A stretch of 20,755 nucleotides of DNA from Synergistales bacterium (GTDB lineage: Bacteria; Synergistota; Synergistia; Synergistales; Aminobacteriaceae): positions 1 to 20,755 of the forward strand of contig BNVG01000024.1 of NCBI GenBank assembly GCA_025997935.1, written 5' to 3'. Below the pieces are notes generated by a model. It saw only the letters and a list, made by a program, of their open reading frames with translations. It ran no database searches and was not told the origin of the DNA. The position numbers and the translations under genes are program-made. Positions 6,741-14,502 of the stretch are shown here, piece by piece (the first letter of the stretch is position 1; every line of letters begins with the position of its first letter).

Positions 6741-7427
6741 ATGCCGACGCTGATTTATGTAATCGAGGACGACGAAAACATTCGCGTAATGCTTCAAATG
6801 GCGCTCACTTCTTTCTCATACGGCGTTTTGGCGTTTGACAACGCGGAGGACGCGCTTGCCGAATGCGAAAAAATTATGCCGTCGCTCTTTATATTCGATA
6901 TTATGCTACCCGGAATGGACGGAGTGAGCGCGGTCAGGTTGCTGCGGGCAAAGGATAAATCCGTGCCTGTGCTTATGCTCACGGCTAAGGACACGGAGGT
7001 TGACAAGGTCGTCGGGCTTGACGCGGGCGCGGACGATTATTTAGCAAAGCCCTTCGGCGTTATGGAGCTTGCGGCGAGAGTTCGGGCGCTTCTGCGAAGA
7101 GGCGCGCCGCAAGACGAGCCGGTGATTACGCAAGGAGACTTGACAATCAACATAGCGTCAAGAGAGGTCAGGATTGGCGGCGGTTTGATTGAACTGACGT
7201 ATAAAGAGTTTGAGCTGCTGTTATTGCTCGCGAAAAACATAGGCAGAGTAATGCCGCGCGACGAGCTGTTGAACGCGATTTGGGGCTATGATTATTGTGG
7301 CGAAACGCGGACGCTTGACGCGCATATCAGGTCGTTGCGCCGAAAGCTCTGCGACGACGCCGAAAATCAGACGTACATTAAGACGGTGCGCAGTGTGGGC
7401 TACCGTTTTTGCGAGGGCAAAGTATGA
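6741..7427 (+). CDS. phoB: Phosphate regulon response regulator (PhoB/PhoP type)
   Basis: A 228-aa OmpR-family response regulator. The receiver domain (residues 1-120) has the acidic pocket E9-D10-D11, the phospho-acceptor D53 in FIFDIMLPGMDG, the conserved threonine in VLMLTAKD and the lysine in ADDYLAKPFG. The C-terminal winged helix (about 130-226) includes LTYKEFELLLLLAKNIGRVM and the typical GYDYCGETRTLDAHIRSLRRKL with VRSVGYRF. Phosphorylated by PhoR, it should bind Pho boxes such as the one at 2545-2572. The ribosome site GAGGGCGG precedes the ATG. Its TGA overlaps the phoR ATG. Confidence 0.94.
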   Translation: MPTLIYVIEDDENIRVMLQMALTSFSYGVLAFDNAEDALAECEKIMPSLFIFDIMLPGMDGVSAVRLLRAKDKSVPVLMLTAKDTEVDKVVGLDAGADDYLAKPFGVMELAARVRALLRRGAPQDEPVITQGDLTINIASREVRIGGGLIELTYKEFELLLLLAKNIGRVMPRDELLNAIWGYDYCGETRTLDAHIRSLRRKLCDDAENQTYIKTVRSVGYRFCEGKV

Positions 7428-9118
7428 GAAAAGCTATATATGTCAGATTTGTTGTTATCGCTCTGATTACGGCTGTGTTGTGCGGCGTAATTTCAGCCGC
7501 GCTCTTCGCGTTGAACGAGGAAGAACAGACGCGAGGACATCTTTCCGCGCTCTGCTTCGCCGTATCGCGGATATACGAGGTCAATCCCGACGCGCTTTAC
7601 TTGTCGGGCTTTGCCGACGGCGGGCGGGTTACGATTGTCGCGCCGGACGGTACGGTTTTGGCTGATTCAAGCGCGAGCGCCGACACGATGGAAAATCACG
7701 GCAGGCGCGAGGAGATAATAAGAGCTAACGCAAAGACCCCAGTAACGGTAAGCCGAAAATCCGAGACTCTCGCCGCTCCGTTTATGTACGCGACGATTAA
7801 GCTGAGCGACGGCAATATCCTAAGATTAGCGCGGGAGTATTCCGGCATAGGCGGCGGAATTATTCATCAGCTTCCAATCGTGATAGCCGCCCTGACAGTC
7901 GCGCTTTTTATCGCGGCGTTTACGGCCAATACCTTCACTAAAAAGGTCATATATCCGCTCGAAAAAGCGGCGGACGATATTGCCGCCGGAAGCTATGACG
8001 CGCTGAGCGGCGGCGGTTATTACGAGGTTGAAAAAATCACGGGCAGAATCAAGGCTTTGCTTGACAAAATCAACAAATCGCAACAGGAAACGGCGGCGGA
8101 AAAATATAAAATCGAGTACATTCTGTCCGGTATGCCGGAGGGTTTTGTTCTGCTTGACGCCGACAAAAAAATACAGCTTGCGGGCAAGAGCGCGAAAAAA
8201 ATATTCCGGTGCAAGTCCGTCGTCGCGGGGCGGGATATTTCGGTCTTGACGCGCAACGTAAAAATCGCGGAGAGCGTCCAGAAAGCCGTGACGGAAAACT
8301 CTTTTGGCATTTTCGATTTGAATATAGACGACGCGGTTTATTCCGTGCGCGTGTCGCCCGTTTCAGAGGGTGAATTTGGCGCGCTCGGGGTGACGATTTT
8401 GCTTGTTGACGTAACGGCGGAGCGCCGCGCGCAGTCGCTACGGAGCGAATTTTTCACCAACGCCTCTCACGAGCTGAAAACGCCGATTACCTCCATTATG
8501 GGTTTTTCGCAAATGCTTGAAAACGGTTTGGTCGATAGGCAAAAGAGCGCGGAAATTTGCGCCAGAATTTCAGCGGAATCCCAAAGAATGAGTAATTTAA
8601 TCGCGGATATTTTGACCATATCGCGCCTCGAAAGCGAAACCGCGGCTGCCGAAACGGAAAGCGTGGATTTAGGCGAAGTCGCGAGCGGCGTATCAGACGC
8701 GCTTGCCTTTCAGGCGCGTGAGGCGAATGTCGCCGTGCAGCTTGAGCGCGCGGAGGTACGTGTCAACGCCAACCGGCAACAAATGCACGACTTACTAAAC
8801 AATCTTGTCGATAACGCAATCAAGTACAACGTGCCGAACGGAAGCGTAACCGTCAGCGTACAATCGCAAAAACGCGGCGCGGTCATAATGGTCGCCGACA
8901 CTGGCATAGGCATAGCGCCCGCCGCGCAGGGCCGTATCTTCGAACGCTTTTACCGCATAGGCGCGGGGAGCGGAAAGGTGGTCGCCGGAACGGGCTTGGG
9001 GCTTGCGATTGTCAAGCATATCGTGAGCGGTCTGAGCGGCGAGATAGAGCTTGAAAGCGCGGCGGGCAAGGGGACGAGGGTTACGGTGGTGTTGCCGGAA
9101 TATAGACCGTCCGTGTAG
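7424..9118 (+). CDS. phoR: Phosphate-sensing histidine kinase PhoR
   Basis: This 564-aa membrane kinase starts with a transmembrane helix (about residues 8-28), has an extracytoplasmic region to about 141, a second helix (IVIAALTVALFIAAF), a HAMP linker (VIYPLEKAADDIAAGSYDAL), a PAS domain (about 225-325, from ILSGMPEGFVLLDADKK) and the kinase core: H-box FFTNASHELKTP with H349, N-box NNLVDNAIKYN, G1 VADTGIGI, F-box IFERFYR, G2 GTGLGLAIVKHI. It senses phosphate status through Pst/PhoU and phosphorylates PhoB. I use the ATG at 7424, which forms ATGA with the phoB stop and has GAGGG six bases upstream; an in-frame TTG at 7409 would start ahead of that site. Confidence 0.94.
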   Translation: MRKAIYVRFVVIALITAVLCGVISAALFALNEEEQTRGHLSALCFAVSRIYEVNPDALYLSGFADGGRVTIVAPDGTVLADSSASADTMENHGRREEIIRANAKTPVTVSRKSETLAAPFMYATIKLSDGNILRLAREYSGIGGGIIHQLPIVIAALTVALFIAAFTANTFTKKVIYPLEKAADDIAAGSYDALSGGGYYEVEKITGRIKALLDKINKSQQETAAEKYKIEYILSGMPEGFVLLDADKKIQLAGKSAKKIFRCKSVVAGRDISVLTRNVKIAESVQKAVTENSFGIFDLNIDDAVYSVRVSPVSEGEFGALGVTILLVDVTAERRAQSLRSEFFTNASHELKTPITSIMGFSQMLENGLVDRQKSAEICARISAESQRMSNLIADILTISRLESETAAAETESVDLGEVASGVSDALAFQAREANVAVQLERAEVRVNANRQQMHDLLNNLVDNAIKYNVPNGSVTVSVQSQKRGAVIMVADTGIGIAPAAQGRIFERFYRIGAGSGKVVAGTGLGLAIVKHIVSGLSGEIELESAAGKGTRVTVVLPEYRPSV

Positions 9119-9157
9119 CAGATTTCGTTTTTAGCAAGCCCCAAACCACACTCGGAA

Positions 9158-9194
9158 TGTAGAGACGTTGTATGCAACGTCTCTACAAATTTTT
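9158..9194 (+). terminator. Hairpin with T-run closing the pst-pho operon (possible dispersed palindromic repeat)
   Basis: A perfect 13-bp stem, TGTAGAGACGTTG and its complement CAACGTCTCTACA, encloses a TATG loop (9158-9187) and is followed by AATTTTT. It lies 40 bases after the phoR stop, as expected for a factor-independent terminator. The GTAGAGACG...CGTCTCTAC palindrome also resembles dispersed intergenic repeats I recall from several bacterial genomes, so it may be a mobile repeat recruited as a terminator. Confidence 0.65.
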
Positions 9195-9202
9195 AAGAAG
9201 GC

Positions 9203-9231
9203 GGCGCGTAAAATGGCGTTTTACTCGCGCC
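9203..9231. repeat. Second intergenic inverted repeat
   Basis: GGCGCGTAAAA pairs with TTTTAC-T-CGCGCC around a short loop, with a one- to two-base bulge. It sits between the phoR terminator and the defence promoter. There is no T-run on the correct side for either strand, so it is not an obvious terminator. Confidence 0.45.
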
Positions 9232-9239
9232 AAAAAATA

Positions 9240-9268
9240 TTGTGATAAGGCTTATGACGACTTATAAT
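9240..9268 (+). promoter_or_regulatory. Sigma-A-type promoter of the defence operon
   Basis: A -35 TTGTGA (9240-9245) and a perfect -10 TATAAT (9263-9268) are 17 bases apart. Transcription would start near 9275, leaving an untranslated leader of about 100 bases before the helicase ATG. No other equally good promoter was noticed before the following genes, so this may drive the whole 11-kb operon. Confidence 0.65.
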
Positions 9269-9377
9269 AAAAATGTCCGAAGCATACGTAAGTCCATAAG
9301 GGCATCGTGCGCCTCCTAATTAAGAAAGGCCATTCTCCGAGGATACAGACTGATACGTCACACAGAGGGGCGAGGCA

Positions 9378-12300
9378 ATGGAAGTATTCGATAACATCAA
9401 TAAAACCGTCAAAGATGACTTGATCGTTACAATCAAAAAAGACAGCCGCCTTTCAATAGCCGCCGCCTGTTTCTCTATCTATGCCTATCAGGTGTTGAAG
9501 AAACAACTTGACAGCGTTGGTGAACTGCGTTTTATTTTCACCTCTCCCGCGTTTGTGACAGAAAAAGCCCCGAAAGAAAAGCGCGAGTTTTATATACCGC
9601 AGCTCAACCGTGAGCGCAGCCTATACGGTACGGAGTTTGAAGTCAAGCTCCGCAATGAGCTATCTCAAAAGGTCGTTGCCCGTGAGTGCGCGGATTGGAT
9701 TCGGAAGAAAGTCCGTTTTATGTCTAATATTACCAACGAAAACATGAACGGATTTTTGAATGTCGCGACTGAGAAAGAGCGGTTCACTTATATGCCGATG
9801 AATGGTTTTACGACAGTGGACATAGGTTGTGAGCGCGGTAACAACGCCTACAACATGATTACAAGGCTTGAAACGCCCGCAAGCGACCAGTTTCTGGCTT
9901 TGTTTGACCAAGTGTGGAACGACACAAAACGCCTGCGAGATGTTACCAATGAGGTCATCGACAGCATAACGGCGGCATACAAGGAGAATCCAGCCGACTT
10001 TCTTTATTTTTTCACGTTATATAACATCTTCAGCGAGTTTTTGGAGGACATTACCGAGGACAATCTGCCGAATGAAGCGACAGGCTTTAAGGAGAGCTGT
10101 ATCTGGAACAAACTGTACAGTTTTCAAAAGGACGCGGCGCTTGCGATAATCAGCAAATTGGAGCAGTACAATGGCTGTATTCTTGCCGATAGCGTGGGAC
10201 TTGGCAAGACTTTTTCGGCGTTAGCGGTTATCAAGTATTATGAGAACCGCAACCGTAATGTGCTCGTGCTCTGCCCGAAGAAACTCAGTGATAACTGGAG
10301 AACATTCAGGGAAAACTACAAAAATAACCCCATAGCCAAGGACAGGCTTCGTTATGATGTGTTGTTTCACACCGACCTAATGCGCGAACACGGCCTTTCC
10401 GGCGGTATTGACCTCGACAAGATAAATTGGGAGAATTACGACCTCGTTGTGATAGACGAGTCACACAACTTCCGCAACGGCGGCGAGGTTTACGGCGAGG
10501 ACAGAAAAGAGAATCGCTATCTGCGTCTTTTGAATCGCGTCATTCGCAGAGGCGTAAAAACAAAAGTGCTTATGCTATCGGCAACGCCTGTGAATAACCG
10601 CTTTACCGATTTGCGTAATCAATTGCGCCTTGCTTACGAAGGCGACCAGACGCTTATCAACAAAAAACTGAACGTATCCAAGCCTATCGACGAGATTTTC
10701 AAGAACGCTCAAACCGTTTTCAACAAGTGGAGCAAGCAGGATGACCGCAAGTCCGAAGAATTGCTAAAGCAGCTCGATTTCGACTTTTTTGAAGTGCTTG
10801 ATAGCGTGACGATCGCCCGTTCGCGCAAGCACATTCAAAAATATTACGATATGACCGAGATAGGCGCTTTCCCGAAGCGGCTGCCTCCTATTTCGCTTCG
10901 CCCATGCCTGACAGACCTCAACCGCGCCATAAATTACGGCGAAATCTACGGAGAGCTCTCAAGGCTGAATCTTGCCGTATATGCTCCGATGAACTACGTC
11001 CACGCGAGCAAACTTTCAAAATACCTCGACAAGGCGACAAGTGAGGGCGACGCGCTCCGTATAAAGGGGCAAGAAGTCGGTATTGTCAGGCTTATGACTA
11101 TCAATCTGCTTAAACGCCTCGAAAGCTCGGTTTATTCGTTTCGGATGACGCTCGACCGCATACGAGAGTTGATTAACGGAATGATTGGCAAGATTGACCA
11201 TTACAGCGGCGGTGCAAGTATTGTCGACGTTGCCGAACTGAATAACACAGATTTCGATTTTGACGACCAAAACACTGACTTTTTGTCTTACGGCAAAAAC
11301 CGCCGCATCGACCTTGCCGATATGGACTATTTGTCGTGGCGTGAACAACTTGCGGCGGACGCGGAAATATTAAACCTGCTTGCCCTTATGGTAGCCGATA
11401 TTACGAGCGAGCACGACGGCAAACTGCAAGAGTTGTTAAAACTTATAACCCAAAAGATAACCGCCCCGATTAACGGCGACAATAAGAAAATACTGATATT
11501 TTCGGCGTTTTCGGACACGGCGGAGTATCTTTACGCAAACGTGAGCGCATACGTCAAAGACCGCTTTGAGCTTGATGTGGCAATGATAACAGGCTCCACC
11601 GACGGCAAAACCACTGTGAAATTGCAACACACCGATATGAATACTATTTTGACGCTGTTCTCGCCGCTCTCGAAAGATAAAGACATACTAATGCCGGAAA
11701 GTAACGCTAAAATTGACATACTCATAGGCACAGATTGCATCTCCGAAGGCCAAAACTTGCAAGATTGCGACTACTGCGTGAACTACGACATACACTGGAA
11801 CCCTGTGCGGATAATACAGCGTTTCGGGCGCATTGACCGTATCGGCAGCCGGAATGCCGTTATTCAGCTTGTAAACTTTTGGCCTGATATGGAGCTTGAC
11901 GAATATATCAACCTCAAAGGGCGCGTCGAAACACGAATGACAATTGTGGTCGCGGCGGCTACCGGCGACGAGAACCCCATAGACCCGGACGCAAAGGGAG
12001 AGCTTGAATACCGCAAGGCTCAGCTCGAACGCCTGCAACACGAGGTTGTTGATATTGAAGATATGCAAAGCGGGATTAGCATAATGGACTTGGGGCTTAA
12101 CGAATTCAGGCTCGATTTGCTTGATTATGTAAAGACCCACGGCGATCTTGACGCTATGCCTTTTGGGCTTCACACGGTAGTTCCGTCAAGCGCCGACTGC
12201 CCGCCGGGCGTCATCTATGTGCTGAAAAATATCAACGGCGGCGTGAATATCGGCAACCAAAATCAGATACACCCGTTTTATATGGTGTACATAACAAACG

Positions 12301-12602
12301 GCGGCGAGGTTGTCTGCGACCATTTGTCGCCAAAGGCGATGTTCGACACCTTGCGCCTGCTGTGCAAGGGCAAAACGAAGCCGATTGACAGCTTGTGCCG
12401 CGAGTTCAATACCGAAACTAAAGACGGAAAGAATATGCGCCGCTATTCCGAATTGCTAAGCAACGCGATTGACAGTATCATTGACGCAAAAGGACAGAGC
12501 GAACTTGACGCTTTTTTAAGCGGAGAAGCGGTCAGTTTTGCGAGCGGACAGATAAAAGGTCTTGATGACTTCGAGCTGATATGTTTTTTAGCGGTGAGGT
12601 GA
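9378..12602 (+). CDS. SNF2-family helicase with PLD-like N-terminal region
   Basis: A 1074-aa superfamily 2 helicase. Residues about 20-170 resemble the phospholipase-D-like domain that precedes some defence helicases (SIAAACFSIYAYQVLKKQL, then RFIFTSPAFV), but no HxK catalytic pair is visible, so this part is probably a binding domain. The motor follows: Q-like FQKDA, Walker A ADSVGLGKT (about 269-277), motif II IDESHNFRN (DESH about 359-362), motif III MLSATPVNNR (about 400), then the second lobe ILIFSAFSDTAEYLY (about 703), IGTDCISEGQNLQDCD and IIQRFGRIDRIGS (about 780-822). It probably translocates on DNA. It starts the operon after a GAGGGGCGAGG ribosome site and is three bases from the DUF4391 gene. 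Confidence 0.88.
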   Translation: MEVFDNINKTVKDDLIVTIKKDSRLSIAAACFSIYAYQVLKKQLDSVGELRFIFTSPAFVTEKAPKEKREFYIPQLNRERSLYGTEFEVKLRNELSQKVVARECADWIRKKVRFMSNITNENMNGFLNVATEKERFTYMPMNGFTTVDIGCERGNNAYNMITRLETPASDQFLALFDQVWNDTKRLRDVTNEVIDSITAAYKENPADFLYFFTLYNIFSEFLEDITEDNLPNEATGFKESCIWNKLYSFQKDAALAIISKLEQYNGCILADSVGLGKTFSALAVIKYYENRNRNVLVLCPKKLSDNWRTFRENYKNNPIAKDRLRYDVLFHTDLMREHGLSGGIDLDKINWENYDLVVIDESHNFRNGGEVYGEDRKENRYLRLLNRVIRRGVKTKVLMLSATPVNNRFTDLRNQLRLAYEGDQTLINKKLNVSKPIDEIFKNAQTVFNKWSKQDDRKSEELLKQLDFDFFEVLDSVTIARSRKHIQKYYDMTEIGAFPKRLPPISLRPCLTDLNRAINYGEIYGELSRLNLAVYAPMNYVHASKLSKYLDKATSEGDALRIKGQEVGIVRLMTINLLKRLESSVYSFRMTLDRIRELINGMIGKIDHYSGGASIVDVAELNNTDFDFDDQNTDFLSYGKNRRIDLADMDYLSWREQLAADAEILNLLALMVADITSEHDGKLQELLKLITQKITAPINGDNKKILIFSAFSDTAEYLYANVSAYVKDRFELDVAMITGSTDGKTTVKLQHTDMNTILTLFSPLSKDKDILMPESNAKIDILIGTDCISEGQNLQDCDYCVNYDIHWNPVRIIQRFGRIDRIGSRNAVIQLVNFWPDMELDEYINLKGRVETRMTIVVAAATGDENPIDPDAKGELEYRKAQLERLQHEVVDIEDMQSGISIMDLGLNEFRLDLLDYVKTHGDLDAMPFGLHTVVPSSADCPPGVIYVLKNINGGVNIGNQNQIHPFYMVYITNGGEVVCDHLSPKAMFDTLRLLCKGKTKPIDSLCREFNTETKDGKNMRRYSELLSNAIDSIIDAKGQSELDAFLSGEAVSFASGQIKGLDDFELICFLAVR

Positions 12603-12605
12603 CAT

Positions 12606-13196
12606 ATGCTCGGACTGCCAAAATCCACCGAAATCATCCGACAGCTTCCTAAAAAAGCTATCTATGATAAATTTGAGTTAAAAAGCTCGGACAGACAGCG
12701 CTTCGATGACAATATTAGCCGAATAACGCTTGTAAACGAGGTTTCCCCGAAAACCACGGCGATAGCGGCGGGTGAAACAGTCAAGGCGTTCTTTGTGGCG
12801 CTTGTTACACTTAAAACCACCGACTGCGACCCGAAGAATATGCAGCTTTTGACAAAACTCATACCGCAAAATATGCTGTATGTTCTTGAGTACGACGGCA
12901 GTACCCGGCTCGCGGTATATCGCACGAAACTGTTACAGGCAGAGCCGGAGCCGCTTACCGAACTGACCGTCTCGTTGGTCGGCTTGAACCTTGACGACGT
13001 ATGGCATAATATTGTTATCCAAATCAGCGGCACAACTATGGCCGAGGGCAGAACGCTCGACGAGCAGCTTGCCGCTGACGAAGAACGCGCGAAATTGCTA
13101 CGGCGCATAGAGCAAATTGAACGGCAGGCAAGGAGCGAGAGACAACCGAGGCGGAAGTGGGAACTGGCGGAGGAAGCGAAAAGGCTGAAGCTATAG
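12606..13196 (+). CDS. DUF4391-family protein
   Basis: A 196-aa protein beginning MLGLPKSTEIIRQLPKKAIYDKF, the recognised opening of DUF4391. The body is a mixed alpha/beta domain (ITLVNEVSPKTTAIAAGETV, then FFVALVTLKTTDCDPKNMQLL and IPQNMLYVLEYDGSTRLAVYRTKLL), and the last 45 residues are a charged helix (ADEERAKLLRRIEQIERQAR). DUF4391 genes commonly sit directly after an SNF2 helicase and before a type III Mod/Res pair, from my knowledge of such loci; the biochemical role is unknown. The start is three bases after the helicase stop with GAGGTG as ribosome site, so the two products are likely partners. Confidence 0.82.
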   Translation: MLGLPKSTEIIRQLPKKAIYDKFELKSSDRQRFDDNISRITLVNEVSPKTTAIAAGETVKAFFVALVTLKTTDCDPKNMQLLTKLIPQNMLYVLEYDGSTRLAVYRTKLLQAEPEPLTELTVSLVGLNLDDVWHNIVIQISGTTMAEGRTLDEQLAADEERAKLLRRIEQIERQARSERQPRRKWELAEEAKRLKL

Positions 13197-13212
13197 ATGG
13201 AGGTAGGTCGTA

Positions 13213-14502
13213 ATGGCTAAAACAAGATATTTTGACCCAGCGGAAACGGTCAGAGGTATACAGCAAGTGTTGGTGTCAGACAAGAAGAAAATCGCATTTC
13301 TTTTTGGGGCAGGTACTTCATTGGCAAAGCGCAGTAATGACGCGCCTTACGTCCCTGCCGTCGGGAAAATGACAGAAATAGTAGAAGCCAAAATAGCAAA
13401 AAACGCAAAATACAAGTCCGTATTGAGTAAGATAAAGACAGAACTCATTGCCACGCCGCTTGGCTATAACATTGAAACGCTTTTGACAAATGTTGAGGAT
13501 AAAATCCGTGTTATTGGAGGCGGCGAGCTAAATGGACTCAAAAGAAACGGCTTTGAGAAACTTGCAGAACAGATAAAAGTAAATATCCGCGAAATTGTGA
13601 GCATACATAAAGACCTTACTGACGAACAAGAGCAGCAACTGGTGCAATACGATTTCGCTAAATGGATGAAGAATGCCGATAGGAAATACGCTGTCGAGAT
13701 TTTCACTACTAACTATGACTATCTCATTGAGTTAGGTCTGGAAGCAGTGGACGTGCCGTATTATGACGGATTTTCAGGCAGCTATATGCCGTTCTTCAAC
13801 TCTGAGTCATTGGAAGATATGAATTTTCTCCCCCGACAAACAAAGCTATGGAAAATACATGGATCGCTCGGATTACACGAAGTTGCCACAGACGCAAAGA
13901 GGAAGATTATTCGCAAAAGGTCGGATTCGGATGCTTTGTTGATATACCCATCTTCATTCAAATATAGCAACTCCAAGAAAATGCCCTATGCGGCTTTTAT
14001 GGACAGGTTAAACGACTTTCTGAAACAGGATGACACAGTATTGTTTGTCTGCGGCTATTCATTCGGAGACGAACACATCAATGAGCGCATTATTTCTGCG
14101 TTAAACACGAATACAACATCCCATGTCTTTGTTCTTTTTTACGATATTGAATGGGAAGACGATACTAAGAAATATGCTCTAACTCCAGACTGCAAGCTCG
14201 CTCAAATTGCGTTAAACAATAGGCGAATAAGCGTATTGGGCGCTCGCAACGCTATAGTCGGTTCAGTATACGGAACATGGAAGCTTAAACGCGAGCCTGA
14301 TAAAGAGGATTCACTTAACGTGCAATGGTTTTTCGATGAAGACGCTCCCATCAATGATGAGGTGGGAATAAATGAAGAACTGCAAGGCAATGAGACATGG
14401 ACAGGCGAGGGGGAGTTGACTTTACCCAACTTTACCCATTTTGTTGACTTCCTGAAAAACATGATTCCAAAAAATGAATGGGAGAATAGCGCAAATGGGT
14501 AA
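13213..14502 (+). CDS. SIR2-domain protein (probable NAD-depleting effector)
   Basis: A 429-aa protein with a SIR2 fold: NAD-binding FLFGAGTS (G32-A33-G34), FTTNYDYLIE with N167 and D169, the catalytic-type histidine H216 in LWKIHGSLG, and the closing strand VLFVCGYSFGDEHIN. Defence SIR2 proteins hydrolyse NAD+ after phage sensing and arrest the infected cell. The next gene, overlapping by eight bases, is a HerA ATPase; SIR2-HerA is an established two-gene anti-phage system in which HerA hexamers assemble with SIR2. The C-terminal 90 residues (NEELQGNETWTGEGELTLPN) are of unknown type and could contact HerA. Ribosome site GGAGGTAGG. The sirtuin deacetylase role is unlikely given no zinc-binding cysteines. 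Confidence 0.9.
   Translation: MAKTRYFDPAETVRGIQQVLVSDKKKIAFLFGAGTSLAKRSNDAPYVPAVGKMTEIVEAKIAKNAKYKSVLSKIKTELIATPLGYNIETLLTNVEDKIRVIGGGELNGLKRNGFEKLAEQIKVNIREIVSIHKDLTDEQEQQLVQYDFAKWMKNADRKYAVEIFTTNYDYLIELGLEAVDVPYYDGFSGSYMPFFNSESLEDMNFLPRQTKLWKIHGSLGLHEVATDAKRKIIRKRSDSDALLIYPSSFKYSNSKKMPYAAFMDRLNDFLKQDDTVLFVCGYSFGDEHINERIISALNTNTTSHVFVLFYDIEWEDDTKKYALTPDCKLAQIALNNRRISVLGARNAIVGSVYGTWKLKREPDKEDSLNVQWFFDEDAPINDEVGINEELQGNETWTGEGELTLPNFTHFVDFLKNMIPKNEWENSANG

Noticed and set aside
7409..7423. TTG start for phoR five codons upstream
   Set aside because: It lies before the GAGGG site; the ATG at 7424 has ideal spacing and ATGA overlap with phoB.
11688..12173. 161-codon minus-strand open frame opposite the helicase
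   Set aside because: Antisense shadow; the plus-strand frame carries clear helicase motifs.
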